A DNA stretch of 33,462 nucleotides from Thermoplasmatota archaeon (GTDB lineage: Archaea; Thermoplasmatota; Thermoplasmata; GCA-020350865; JAUVCJ01). Where the stretch lies: assembly GCA_030595765.1 (NCBI GenBank), contig JAUVCJ010000001.1:1-33462 (forward strand), read 5' to 3'. The notes beneath the pieces are model-generated. The model saw only the letters and a program-made list of their open reading frames with translations. It was not told where the DNA came from and searched no databases. Below, piece after piece: positions 14,907 through 22,535 of the stretch (positions are counted from its first letter, which is position 1; every line of letters starts with the position of its first letter). Position numbers and translations under genes: made by a program.

Positions 14907-15593
14907 CTAATCTCTCGGCCCCTTCAGCCATCTCAACATCTTGGCCGCTGCTGCTGCTGCTCCAAAACCGTTGTCGATATTGACCACTGTTATGCCTGGA
15001 GCGCAGGAGTTAAGCATTCCCAGAACAGCGGAGAGCCCCCCCATTCCAGTTCCGTATCCCACCGAGGTTGGAACTCCAATCACTGGGGTCTTGATTCCTC
15101 CAGCGATCACCGACGGTAGAGCGCCTTCCATGCCTGCAACAACTATCAGAACATCCAGGTCGTGCTCTGTTATGAGTTGGACAGCTTGCTCCACCCTGTG
15201 GATGCCAGCAACTCCGCAGTCATAGCAACGATGGACCTTTAGACCCATGAACTCAGCAGATATTGCTGCTTCTTCAGCCACAAAATAATCAGAGGCTCCA
15301 GCAGAGAGTATTCCGATGTTTCCCTTTGAGTCAGGCCACTTGTAACCCTGCTGGGTCATCACCATGGTACCTGCAGTCCGGTCATAGGAATGCATGATAT
15401 CCTCGAAATTCTCAAGCAACATATCGATCTGTTGGTCTGTTGCCTTGGTGACCAGCACTTTTCCGTCTGGAAGTAGACCCATCACTGCTCCGATCAGCTG
15501 GGAGTCATCCTTGAACCTGGCAAACACCGCCTCTGGTATGCTGGATCTAGCCTCTCGCCCGGGATCTGCCTTCACGGGCGTGTCCTCATTCAT
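14907..15593 (-). CDS. larB: LarB: pyridinium-3,5-biscarboxylic acid mononucleotide synthase
   Basis: LarB carboxylates and hydrolyses nicotinic acid adenine dinucleotide in the first step of nickel-pincer nucleotide cofactor synthesis. The 228-residue protein has an N-terminal helical part and a PurE-like C-terminal domain with the diagnostic strings GILSAGASDYFVAEEAA, HRCYDCGVAGIHR, VVAGMEGALPSVIAGG, PTSVGYGTGMGGLSAVLGMLN and NIDNGFGAAAAA. Length and motifs are typical. The start has GGAGGGTGA a few bases upstream. It lies 92 bp downstream of LarE on the same strand, so the pair likely forms a cofactor operon. LarC and LarA are not in the window. Confidence 0.92.
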   Translation of the reverse strand: MNEDTPVKADPGREARSSIPEAVFARFKDDSQLIGAVMGLLPDGKVLVTKATDQQIDMLLENFEDIMHSYDRTAGTMVMTQQGYKWPDSKGNIGILSAGASDYFVAEEAAISAEFMGLKVHRCYDCGVAGIHRVEQAVQLITEHDLDVLIVVAGMEGALPSVIAGGIKTPVIGVPTSVGYGTGMGGLSAVLGMLNSCAPGITVVNIDNGFGAAAAAAKMLRWLKGPRD

Positions 15594-15633
15594 GTTCTCA
15601 CCCTCCCATTTGCGTATTCATCATGACACTATC

Positions 15634-15700
15634 CATATCCCATTCTTGCTTGTGCTCATACCCATACCTGCCTGTAATCATATCCTCAAGCCTTCCCTAG
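15634..15700. repeat. Degenerate 22-23 bp repeats between larE and larB
   Basis: Three units start CATATCCCATTC (15634), CATACCCATACC (15657) and CATATCCTCAAG (15679), each followed by a GCCTGT- or GCTTGT-like block. The last unit runs over the larE stop (15686) into its coding end. The similarity is weak but in register. Confidence 0.4.
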
Positions 15701-16525
15701 GTCATTGGCACCACCCATCTTATATCCTTCCAAGTCCAAAGCAACGTGCAAAAAGCCCAAAGCCTTGATTGGCGGCACAATATCCCGTAGCTCAGCTAGG
15801 TTGGGTGTTTCGTCAGGGCCAAGCTCGATCCTAGCAAGCTCGCCTTGATGCCGTACCCGAACCTCACGATATCCCTGGCTCTTGAGCAGGTCTTCAGCCT
15901 TCTCTATCATTGTAAGCTTCTGCATGGTTATCTCACTGCCCCATGGGATACGGGAGGCCAAACAGGCCATTGCCGGCTTATCCCAGGTGGATAGCCCAAG
16001 CATTCTGGATATCTCACGGATATGTTCCTTGGTAAGGCCAGCATCCTGAAAAGGGCTAATAACCCCTAGCTCACCTGTAGCTTTGGCACCAGGACGATAA
16101 TCTGAAAGGTCGTCAATGTTGGACCCATCCAGCAGATGTGAGCAACCTCTGGATGTCATCAGCTCTTTTAGAGCTCCGAACAACTCCAGCTTGCAATGAT
16201 AGCAGCGTTTCGAACCGTTCCTGAGAATGGCTGGATCTGCAAATATGTCATGCTTCACCACCTCCAACTGGAGCTTATGGTCTCTAGCAAAGCTCATTGC
16301 AAACTCCAGCTCCTTTCGAGGTATGAAAGGGGAATCGATCAGACCAAGTTGGGTATCCGGCACAAGGCTTGAAGCAATAAAGGCCAGCAGGGAACTGTCT
16401 ACCCCGCCTGAGAACGCCACCAATGGCCTTTCCATTTCCTTTAAAGCACGAATGAGAGTGCGAAAACGCTCTCCACTGTCCTGAGACATCTTGTCTGCAA
16501 TGCTTAAAAGGTCAGTTTCATCCAT
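15686..16525 (-). CDS. larE: LarE: ATP-dependent sulfur transferase of the nickel-pincer pathway
   Basis: LarE activates the carboxylates of the LarB product with ATP and converts them to thiocarboxylates. The 279-residue protein has the PP-loop SGGVDSS (39-45) and the family strings RCYHCK (Cys108, Cys111), LLDGSNIDDLSDYRPG and ACLASRIPWG (Cys188). The single-Cys enzyme of Lactiplantibacillus uses its one cysteine as a sacrificial donor. The three-Cys pattern seen here is that of LarE proteins reported to hold a [4Fe-4S] cluster and to work catalytically. A TTTAAGT box 30 bp upstream of ATG 16525 with no ribosome site suggests a leaderless mRNA. It is the first gene of the larE-larB pair. 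Confidence 0.92.
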   Translation of the reverse strand: MDETDLLSIADKMSQDSGERFRTLIRALKEMERPLVAFSGGVDSSLLAFIASSLVPDTQLGLIDSPFIPRKELEFAMSFARDHKLQLEVVKHDIFADPAILRNGSKRCYHCKLELFGALKELMTSRGCSHLLDGSNIDDLSDYRPGAKATGELGVISPFQDAGLTKEHIREISRMLGLSTWDKPAMACLASRIPWGSEITMQKLTMIEKAEDLLKSQGYREVRVRHQGELARIELGPDETPNLAELRDIVPPIKALGFLHVALDLEGYKMGGANDLGKA

Positions 16526-16550
16526 GCATCCCTATAATTTGCCCAAACCT

Positions 16551-16558
16551 ACTTAAAG
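16551..16558 (-). promoter_or_regulatory. TATA box of larE
   Basis: On the minus strand CTTTAAGT is centred about 30 bp before the larE ATG, the distance expected for a leaderless transcript. Confidence 0.45.
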
Positions 16559-16582
16559 ATACCATTGAAAGGAGTATCTGTA

Positions 16583-17395
16583 TCATTCCTTGGTAAGGCT
16601 TGCACTCATGCCGCAGCTCGGACATGTGATGGACTTATTTTTGGGGTTGAAATTAAAATCTTTTTTGCACGACGGACAGGTCACACTGGGCAAATAACTC
16701 CGAGAAGAGGGCTTAGTGGTTGCCGAGGCCATGGTTGTTACAGGAGGTGTAACAGGAGGAGTTACAGGAGGGGTGGTTGCTGAGGGAGCCTTATTCACTT
16801 CAGGAGGTAGTATCTGAATCTGAGGCGAAGGTGCAACTGACACACTGGCGGTAACGTTCTGATAGGGCTGCTCGATATTGACAGTGACACCATTATGCTG
16901 CCCATAGCTGGGATGATTCGAGGATATGTGGGCGATGAAGGCTGAACCAGCACCTATCATCCCCGAGGGAACTAAGAACATGCTAAGTTGGACGATTGCC
17001 TGACCCCAATCCACATTTGGAGTGTAGGAGTATCCAGCAGAAGTGGTAAAAGTCACTGGAAACTTGATGCTGATAGCTACTGCTAAAAATGAGATTATGA
17101 TTAACATGAGAAGCAGATAGCCTATCATTCCAGAGACACTGCCAATTAGAATAGCGGAAAACCTGCTACTACTAGACCGGCCCTGTGATGCGCCTGTGAA
17201 CAATGAGATTATCGGAGAAACGATTATAACAAGTAAGCACCCAGCGAGGCCGAACACGCCAGACAAAACGGAGTAGGAACCATTCAAAAAAACTATAGAG
17301 GAAAAATATGCCAGGCCAAATGCCAGGCCAACAAGAACAAAATATGTTACGCCAAAACCTATGCTTTTTACAAGCTCTATCTCTTTTTGATCCAT
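16583..17395 (-). CDS. Four-span membrane protein with C-terminal zinc ribbon (copy A)
   Basis: A 270-residue protein: hydrophobic spans near 11-33, 41-67, 81-110 and 131-157, then a Pro/Thr-rich linker containing three PPVT repeats (about 208-222), then a zinc ribbon TCPSC-(17)-TCPSCG at the C-terminus. It is paralogous to the protein at 17665-18537: both begin with a KSIxFG segment, share NVDWG before the last span, and end in a matching ribbon (FNPxxxSITCPxCGM). ATG 17395 has GGAG 6 nt upstream, as in copy B. The function is unknown; the ribbon is probably cytoplasmic. The gene arose with copy B by a segmental duplication (see the pseudogene between them). Confidence 0.82.
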   Translation of the reverse strand: MDQKEIELVKSIGFGVTYFVLVGLAFGLAYFSSIVFLNGSYSVLSGVFGLAGCLLVIIVSPIISLFTGASQGRSSSSRFSAILIGSVSGMIGYLLLMLIIISFLAVAISIKFPVTFTTSAGYSYTPNVDWGQAIVQLSMFLVPSGMIGAGSAFIAHISSNHPSYGQHNGVTVNIEQPYQNVTASVSVAPSPQIQILPPEVNKAPSATTPPVTPPVTPPVTTMASATTKPSSRSYLPSVTCPSCKKDFNFNPKNKSITCPSCGMSASLTKE

Positions 17396-17473
17396 TCTAA
17401 TCTCCGATGGAGTATCGGAATTTACCTCTTAATATTTTCACTCGCCTTTACATGCACGAAAGCAACGTTATTT

Positions 17474-17640
17474 GATATACCAGTAAGCCTCATCCAGCCA
17501 ATAAGATAAACCAGCCCTCTGTTTACTGAGCAGAAGGCGGCTTCTATCATCTAAGCCGAGAGCTCTCAATTCTAGATCTTGTATTGGAAAGGATAACTTC
17601 TTCTGATGCACTCAAGAAAATGTTTCTGCATTGGTCAAAA
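17474..17640 (-). pseudogene. Decayed 3' end of a Gfo/Idh/MocA oxidoreductase gene
   Basis: On the minus strand the fragment reads QKHFLEC, then stops and shifts, then MIEAAF, aligning with QRHFLEC and MIEASF near the end of the intact gene at 18692-19735. At the DNA level GCACTCAAGAAAATGT and CTTCTATCATCT are shared. Similarity appears to continue through the old stop into the spacer up to GATATA (17474; compare 18661). Several in-frame stops show it is dead. It lies directly upstream of copy A just as the intact gene lies upstream of copy B. Confidence 0.75.
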
Positions 17641-17664
17641 AACAAATAGGCACGTGGTCAAATC

Positions 17665-18537
17665 TCATTCCTTGCTAGCACTTCCCTTCATGCCACAGTT
17701 CGGGCAAGTTATGGATCGGTGTTCAGGGTTGAACCGGAATTCGGTATTGCATTCTGGGCATGTGATGCTGGGTAGGGGCTTGCCCAGTGTGGTCTCTGGC
17801 GCCTGTGGACTTTGGCTTCGATTTGGACTTAGACTTGGACTTGGACTTTGACTTCGATTTGGACTTAGACTTTGGCCTGGACTTTGATATTGATTTCGAT
17901 TTTGGGTAGATGGCCGGGGGGCTACTGCCATAGGAACAGGCGAGGTGTGAGGTGGTCGTGGTTGAGGATACGGGCTTCCCATCGGTTGCTGTGGATGCCC
18001 ATAGGCGTTGGGAGCATACCCAGTTGGTGTGTCTGGGAAATACCCGACAGGAGCCGGGCGCAGGAAAAAATATGCCAGGAAAGACGTGCCAGCTCCAATG
18101 AATCCTGCTGGCAGGAAGAATATGGCCATCCCGTATAATACAAGACCCCAGTCAACGTTCGAATAGTAGAAGTCTGTAGTTGAGGTGGTGGTGCCAGGCG
18201 GATATTTTATTCCCATAGCAGCCGCCATGAGGCCGATCACAATGAACATGAGAAGCATGTATCCCACCATTCCAGATATGCCGCCGCTGAGAATAGCGGA
18301 AATTGTGTTCTTACTGGTTCTGCCCTGGATCATGCCTGTGAACAGGGCGAGAATTGGCGCAATTACTATGAATAACAGGCTTCCAACTAAGCTAAACATT
18401 CCCATCACCAGAGAAGTTGAGGAATCTAAGGTGACTATCGAGAGAAAGGTGCCAATGCCAAATCCGAGGCCAACCACGATGAAGCATGCTATGCCAAATA
18501 CTATGCTTTTTAAAAGGCTCATCTCTGTTCGTTCCAT
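17665..18537 (-). CDS. Four-span membrane protein with C-terminal zinc ribbon (copy B)
   Basis: A 290-residue paralogue of copy A. Four hydrophobic spans lie in the first ~160 residues. A Pro/Gln/Ser-rich linker with SPNRSQSPSP repeats is longer than in copy A. The C-terminal zinc ribbon is ITCPEC-(17)-TCPNCG. The frame extends upstream to 18660, but ATG 18537 aligns with the start of copy A and has GGAG 6 nt upstream, so it was chosen. The linker repeat is built from about 6-bp plus-strand units of the GACTTG type. Function is unknown. It follows the Gfo/Idh gene by 154 bp on the same strand. Confidence 0.82.
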   Translation of the reverse strand: MERTEMSLLKSIVFGIACFIVVGLGFGIGTFLSIVTLDSSTSLVMGMFSLVGSLLFIVIAPILALFTGMIQGRTSKNTISAILSGGISGMVGYMLLMFIVIGLMAAAMGIKYPPGTTTSTTDFYYSNVDWGLVLYGMAIFFLPAGFIGAGTSFLAYFFLRPAPVGYFPDTPTGYAPNAYGHPQQPMGSPYPQPRPPHTSPVPMAVAPRPSTQNRNQYQSPGQSLSPNRSQSPSPSLSPNRSQSPQAPETTLGKPLPSITCPECNTEFRFNPEHRSITCPNCGMKGSASKE

Positions 18538-18691
18538 ATCGATCTCCAATAGGGATATCGAAAATGGGCTTTTTATGTCTTTCACAGCAAAGAGCCGAGC
18601 CGTATATCTCACAGGAAAAATGGTGCGGGAACTAGCTATTACCTGTTGCCAGGCAACCACGATATAATGAGTACAATTGCCCTAGCCGTCC

Positions 18692-19735
18692 TCATTCGCC
18701 TAGCTGAATTACTCTGCCCTCTTTTGCAGACTGGAACGATGCTTCTATCATCTGGACAGAGCGTTTACCGACCTGAACATCACACTGAGGAGAGCAGATT
18801 CCCTTGACGCACTCAAGAAAATGTCTCTGCTCCTCCTTCAGAGGCTCCTGCTTCTCGAACTTCACAGGTGTCTGCTCCCCCTGGGTGGATACCAGGTTCT
18901 CTTCACTGCCATCTTCATCATCGCCTCCTGAATCGCCGCTCTCTTCAGGATCCCTTTCTATGCTGGCTGGAAACAATGAAAGCTCGTCATGGACCATGTA
19001 GTCCACCTTGACGCTGGCCTTGGTCCCTACCACGATAAGGTCGCGTCTCCTCACTGTAGGGTCAAGCCAGCTTTCCGTTGCATAGGCCAACTGACCCCCT
19101 GGGAACTCCATGGTAATGGCGGTATGCTCATCAATGCCAGGTCTGTACCAGCTTCCAATGCTAGCTGAAATGGAGTCCGGCTTGGGTTGGTCCAGAATAT
19201 GGCAGAATAGATCCAATTCGTGAACTGCAAGTGCATGTATAACTCCCATGTCAGGTCTTGGAGCTCTGTAGGCCAGCCTGGAGCTGGACATGTAAAGAAC
19301 CTCGCCAAGCTCTCCATCGGAAAGCATCTGCTTGAGCTTTCGGATGGCAGGGTGAAACCGGAAAATATGGCCGACCATGAGGTGCTTACCGGTTGTTTCC
19401 ACCAGATCCACAAGTTCCTTGGCCTCTTCGCTGGTCTGGGTCATCGGCTTCTCAACAAGAACGTGCTTGCCAGCCTTTAGAAATTCCCTGGCCATGATAA
19501 AATGAAACGGTGTGGGTGTTGCAATGCAAACACCGTCAAGGTCAGGATCAGTTGCCAGAGAGACCGGGTCAGATGTCCAATCAACTCCGTATTGCTCGGC
19601 CTGCTCCCTTACGCGGGTCTCTTCCAGGTCGCACAGCACCAGCTCATCAAGCTCTCCAACCATCTTGAGCTCAGAGAATCCTCTCGCATGATTTTTTCCC
19701 CATCCCCCGGTTCCAATAACAGCCAGTTTCACCAT
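18692..19735 (-). CDS. Gfo/Idh/MocA oxidoreductase, WbpB-like nucleotide-sugar dehydrogenase
   Basis: A 347-residue NAD(P)-dependent oxidoreductase. It has a Rossmann motif VIGTGGWG (6-13), the family EKP with catalytic-type Lys96, and HELDLFCHIL (172-181) on the substrate side. Next to an aminotransferase and a hexapeptide acetyltransferase it fits WbpB, which oxidises C3 of UDP-GlcNAc-uronic acid. ATG 19735 has GGAG 9 nt upstream; the TTG at 19744 abuts the ribosome site. An unusual acidic insert (about 260-281, DPEESGDSGGDDEDGSEE) sits in a surface region. A degraded copy of the 3' end lies at 17474-17640. Another sugar substrate within this broad family is possible. Confidence 0.82.
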   Translation of the reverse strand: MVKLAVIGTGGWGKNHARGFSELKMVGELDELVLCDLEETRVREQAEQYGVDWTSDPVSLATDPDLDGVCIATPTPFHFIMAREFLKAGKHVLVEKPMTQTSEEAKELVDLVETTGKHLMVGHIFRFHPAIRKLKQMLSDGELGEVLYMSSSRLAYRAPRPDMGVIHALAVHELDLFCHILDQPKPDSISASIGSWYRPGIDEHTAITMEFPGGQLAYATESWLDPTVRRRDLIVVGTKASVKVDYMVHDELSLFPASIERDPEESGDSGGDDEDGSEENLVSTQGEQTPVKFEKQEPLKEEQRHFLECVKGICSPQCDVQVGKRSVQMIEASFQSAKEGRVIQLGE

Positions 19736-19756
19736 TGATGTCAACTCCTAAATTAT

Positions 19757-19819
19757 CTCAGCCATCTGTATCCATATCTCGATCTGAGCGCTATCAACCT
19801 CAATCTGAGCGGTCGCAAC
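19757..19819. repeat. Three tandem degenerate 21-bp repeats
   Basis: Units at 19757-19777, 19778-19798 and 19799-19819 each start with CTC. The last two share AATCTGAGCG-like cores and a final CAAC; a fourth start, CTCAACC, follows. They occupy the spacer between the aminotransferase stop and the ribosome site of the oxidoreductase. Confidence 0.6.
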
Positions 19820-19820
19820 C

Positions 19821-20915
19821 TCAACCCCCAAAGAAATTCCGTATCGAGGCGCACACCCGCTCCACCATCTCCTTGGTCAGCATTGGATGCATTGGCAGGG
19901 AAATGATCCGGTCAACGCAGGCATCGGTGTGTGGCAGAGAGGTCATGTCGATGTGCTGTTCGATGCAGGGCTGCTTGTGCAAAGGTACTGGATAATATAT
20001 TCCGGTTGCTACATCGTTCTTGTTCAGGTACTCGGCCAGTCCGTCTCTATCAGGAACCTGAATGGTATAGACATAATACGCATGCTCAGCCCATTCCATG
20101 GTTCTGGGTGTGATGACATCGGGCAGGTCTGCCAACAGCTCGCTGTACACAGATGCCCACTTTCTTCTGGCCTCCACCCAACCAGGCAGCTTCCTGAGTT
20201 GAGCCCTACCAACTGCTGAAGGGAGCTCACTGAGCCTGAAGTTAAAGCCAAGGATGTCGTGAACGTATTTGCTGGATCTTCCCTGATTGATAAGCTTGGA
20301 AACCTTTCCTGCCAGCTCCTCATCGCTGGTCACAACCATGCCTCCATCGCCAGCAACCGTCATGTTCTTCGAGGGGAAGAAGCTAAAGCAAGCTGCATGC
20401 CCAAGTGAGCCAGCTTTTCTCCCTTTGTAGGTTGCTCCATGAGACTGGCAGGCATCCTCGATAAGGGTCAAGCCATTCTCGTTGGCAAGCTCCATTAGTG
20501 GGGCCATATCTGCTGTATGGCCGTAGAGATGGACCGGTACGATTGCCTTTGTCCTCTCGGTTATCAGAGGCTTTACTGTATCAGCAGTGATGGTGTAAGT
20601 ATCTGGGTCAATATCAGCAAACACTGGCTTGACACCTAGATGCATCGCAGGGGTAACGGTGGCAGCGAAAGTATGCGAAGGCGCGATGATCTCATCACCT
20701 GGCTTAAGACCCAGAGCGGAATATAGAGCAAAAAGGGCTGTGGTGCCTGATGATGTTGCGACTCCGTGGCCGGCACCGCAAAAATCTGCAAATTCCTGCC
20801 CGAATGCCTTGACCTCGGGGCCGTTTATGTAATAGCCGCCATCCAGAACATCCATTGCTGCCTTTCTGATGTCATCGTCAACAAACATCTTGACAAGTTG
20901 TATCCTTTCACTCAT
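19821..20915 (-). CDS. DegT/DnrJ/EryC1 aminotransferase, WbpE-like
   Basis: A 364-residue PLP enzyme of the sugar aminotransferase family. Visible sites are SSGTTAL (55-61), APSHTFAAT (78-86), LIEDACQSHG (151-160) with the PLP-nitrogen Asp154, FFPSKNMTVAGDGG with Schiff-base Lys183, and the C-terminal YYPVPLHKQP. In the WbpB-WbpE-WbpD pathway it would transfer the amino group of glutamate to C3 of the 3-keto sugar made by the oxidoreductase. ATG 20915 has a strong GGAGG 7 nt upstream. It lies between the acetyltransferase and oxidoreductase genes on one strand. Other keto-sugar substrates are possible, but the three-gene set argues for this one. Confidence 0.87.
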   Translation of the reverse strand: MSERIQLVKMFVDDDIRKAAMDVLDGGYYINGPEVKAFGQEFADFCGAGHGVATSSGTTALFALYSALGLKPGDEIIAPSHTFAATVTPAMHLGVKPVFADIDPDTYTITADTVKPLITERTKAIVPVHLYGHTADMAPLMELANENGLTLIEDACQSHGATYKGRKAGSLGHAACFSFFPSKNMTVAGDGGMVVTSDEELAGKVSKLINQGRSSKYVHDILGFNFRLSELPSAVGRAQLRKLPGWVEARRKWASVYSELLADLPDVITPRTMEWAEHAYYVYTIQVPDRDGLAEYLNKNDVATGIYYPVPLHKQPCIEQHIDMTSLPHTDACVDRIISLPMHPMLTKEMVERVCASIRNFFGG

Positions 20916-20996
20916 ACTTTTTCCTCCTATTTATCGCCTTATCACAATAATTCATTTATTCTCTCATCTGTAGACATATAACAATTATGCCAGCAC

Positions 20997-21638
20997 TCAC
21001 GCTCTTTCCTCCCATTCATAGGGAGTGTCGTAAAAATGAAGCAGGCAATCAAGGTCGTCCAGTGATTTCATAACTCTTGCTGGGCTGCCCACTGCAACCA
21101 CGTTATCTGGTATGTCCCGGGTCACTACCGAGCCAGCACCTATTAGGGAATTTTTACCTATTCTGACCCTTGGCATGAGGGTCACGTTTCCACCGATCTT
21201 GGCGTTCTCGCCAATGTAATTGGATCTGGCACACTCCTCGAATGAGGGACAAGGTGGGTGAATGGTGTTGAGGACGACAACGCCTGGGCCTAGCCACGCT
21301 TTCTTGCCGATCTCCACGAATTCCGGTATGAAACAGTTGGAGTGTATTCGCACCCCGTCTCCAATGATGTTGTCCCGCTCCACCACGCTATGAGTGCCTA
21401 TGCTGACATCGTTGCCTATGAGGTTGTTCTCCCTGACCATGACGCCATGGCCGGTCTGGAAGTTGTTGCCGATTATGTTGCCTGCATACAACACAGAATG
21501 GGACCTAATCACTGCATTCTCGCCTATGCGAAGTGGCTCAAAAGTCTTGCCGGGTGGGCACTGCCCTATGAGCACGAACTGCTCAAGCCTGTGGTTCTTT
21601 CCTATCACCACGTTGTTTGGTATGGGGGATTGTTCCAT
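20997..21638 (-). CDS. Hexapeptide-repeat sugar N-acetyltransferase, WbpD-like
   Basis: A 213-residue left-handed beta-helix protein with [LIV]-G-x4 hexapeptide turns throughout (VVIGKN, RIGENAVIRSHSVLY, NIIGNNF, VSIGTHSVV, KIGGNVTLMPRVRIGKNSLIGAGSVVTRDIP). The end VVAVGSPARVMKSL is typical of acyl-CoA-dependent sugar acetyltransferases. It would acetylate the new 3-amino group, giving UDP-2,3-diacetamido-2,3-dideoxyglucuronic acid. ATG 21638 has GGAGG 8 nt upstream and follows directly on the stop of an unstarted frame. It is the first gene of the cluster in the direction of transcription. Confidence 0.85.
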   Translation of the reverse strand: MEQSPIPNNVVIGKNHRLEQFVLIGQCPPGKTFEPLRIGENAVIRSHSVLYAGNIIGNNFQTGHGVMVRENNLIGNDVSIGTHSVVERDNIIGDGVRIHSNCFIPEFVEIGKKAWLGPGVVVLNTIHPPCPSFEECARSNYIGENAKIGGNVTLMPRVRIGKNSLIGAGSVVTRDIPDNVVAVGSPARVMKSLDDLDCLLHFYDTPYEWEERA

Positions 21639-21800
21639 CTATGACACCTCCAATATCTCCTCAAGGATCGCATCCAGAGCCGCATCCAGATATACCTCAT
21701 GGTTGGCACCATGGCTTCGTCCAGATTTGCCTCCTGGGTTGGCTCCAAGGCTGCCTCCAAGATTGACTTCAGGATTATCCTGGGAAACAGGTAAAATCCT
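21639..21800 (-). other. Open frame without a start, built of degenerate repeats
   Basis: Reading in from the left-hand stop near 21800, the minus strand has an open frame of about 50 codons. It contains NLGGSLGANPGGKSG and ends LDAILEEILEVS, with the stop touching the acetyltransferase ATG. No ATG, GTG or TTG lies where it could start it. The DNA holds two 35-bp copies beginning TCCAGAT (21685 and 21720) and shorter GCATCCAGA copies. It may be a gene remnant or an accident of a repeat array. Confidence 0.35.
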
Positions 21801-21853
21801 AACGTGTCTTTAATGTTTTCCTACAGAGCACAAACTATTCTTAGCTGGCCTCA

Positions 21854-22165
21854 TTACATTTTCACTGCTGTTCCAAAGGCAATGAGTTCAGCGGCTCCCA
21901 CCATGGTCTGGGCAGTTGCGTATCTCATGCCTACGATAGCATCGGCATCGATCCGTCTTGCATCCTCTATGACCCTCTGCATGGCAGTTCTTCTGGCCTC
22001 TTCCATCAGCTCAGTATAACCTTTTGCTTCGCCGCCAACGATGCTTCTAAAACCAGCACCGATATCCTTTCCGATGTGTTTTGTCTGGACGCAGGAGCCA
22101 AAAACAACTCCCAGCACCTCGGTTATCTTTTTTCCTGGTATATTCTCAGTTGTTGTCACAAGCAT
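21854..22165 (-). CDS. YbjQ/UPF0145 family protein
   Basis: A 103-residue protein matching UPF0145 over its length: TTTENIPGKKI at the N-terminus, VLGVVFGSCVQTKHIGKDIGAGFRSIVGGE, then RRIDADAIVGMRYATAQ and a GTAV end. Members form pentameric or decameric beta barrels. They are annotated as possible heavy-metal-binding proteins, but the biochemical role is not established. ATG 22165 has GGAGG 6 nt upstream. It is a single gene flanked by repeat-bearing spacers. Confidence 0.9.
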   Translation of the reverse strand: MLVTTTENIPGKKITEVLGVVFGSCVQTKHIGKDIGAGFRSIVGGEAKGYTELMEEARRTAMQRVIEDARRIDADAIVGMRYATAQTMVGAAELIAFGTAVKM

Positions 22166-22208
22166 TTCATTCCTCCTAATTTCAGGGTCTCGCCCCTATC
22201 ATTTTAGA

Positions 22209-22292
22209 ATATCATTCCTCCAGTTCAATATCTCATTCCTCCGGTTCGATATATCATTCCCCTCATTTTTGAATCATTTCTGCTCATCCAAT
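22209..22292. repeat. Four tandem degenerate 21-bp repeats containing a ribosome-site/ATG motif
   Basis: Units at 22209-22229, 22230-22250, 22251-22271 and 22272-22292 share ATATCATTCCTCC with drift. On the minus strand the first two read GGAGGAATGA, the same string that forms the ribosome site of the YbjQ gene about 35 bp downstream. The array thus looks like a duplicated translation-start cassette. Confidence 0.65.
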
Positions 22293-22305
22293 TATTTCAA
22301 GCCGT

Positions 22306-22518
22306 CTAAAACTCATATCCACATTTTGCACATCTAAAGTCGTTGCCATCAAACTTCAACTTGGAGCTTGTACACTTTGGACAATTCCCAAGCACCCGCT
22401 CGTCCATTTGCCTGAGGCGTTTAAGCTCTTTTTCAGCAAGCTGGGAGAGGTTTATCCAGCCATTCTTCTTCCACCATGACCAGATCTCATCGTTTAGGGT
22501 GATCGTCACTTTCTGCAT
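22306..22518 (-). CDS. Small protein: ribbon-helix-helix-like N-terminus plus zinc ribbon
   Basis: A 70-residue protein starting MQKVTITLNDEIWSWW. The first strand-helix-helix part (to NLSQLAEKELKRL) resembles CopG/MetJ ribbon-helix-helix DNA-binding domains. It is joined to a C-terminal zinc ribbon NCPKC-(15)-RCAKCG. ATG 22518 has GGTG 6 nt upstream and was preferred to TTG 22539, which overlaps the stop of the upstream gene. It is probably a small transcription factor that binds DNA as a dimer; targets are unknown. It is probably co-transcribed with the small membrane protein just upstream. Confidence 0.7.
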   Translation of the reverse strand: MQKVTITLNDEIWSWWKKNGWINLSQLAEKELKRLRQMDERVLGNCPKCTSSKLKFDGNDFRCAKCGYEF

Positions 22519-22535
22519 TTTTTTCACCTTGTCAT

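Noticed and set aside
22209..22292. A CRISPR array
   Set aside because: The units are directly tandem with no unique spacers, are degenerate, and no cas genes are present; the same holds for the other spacer arrays.
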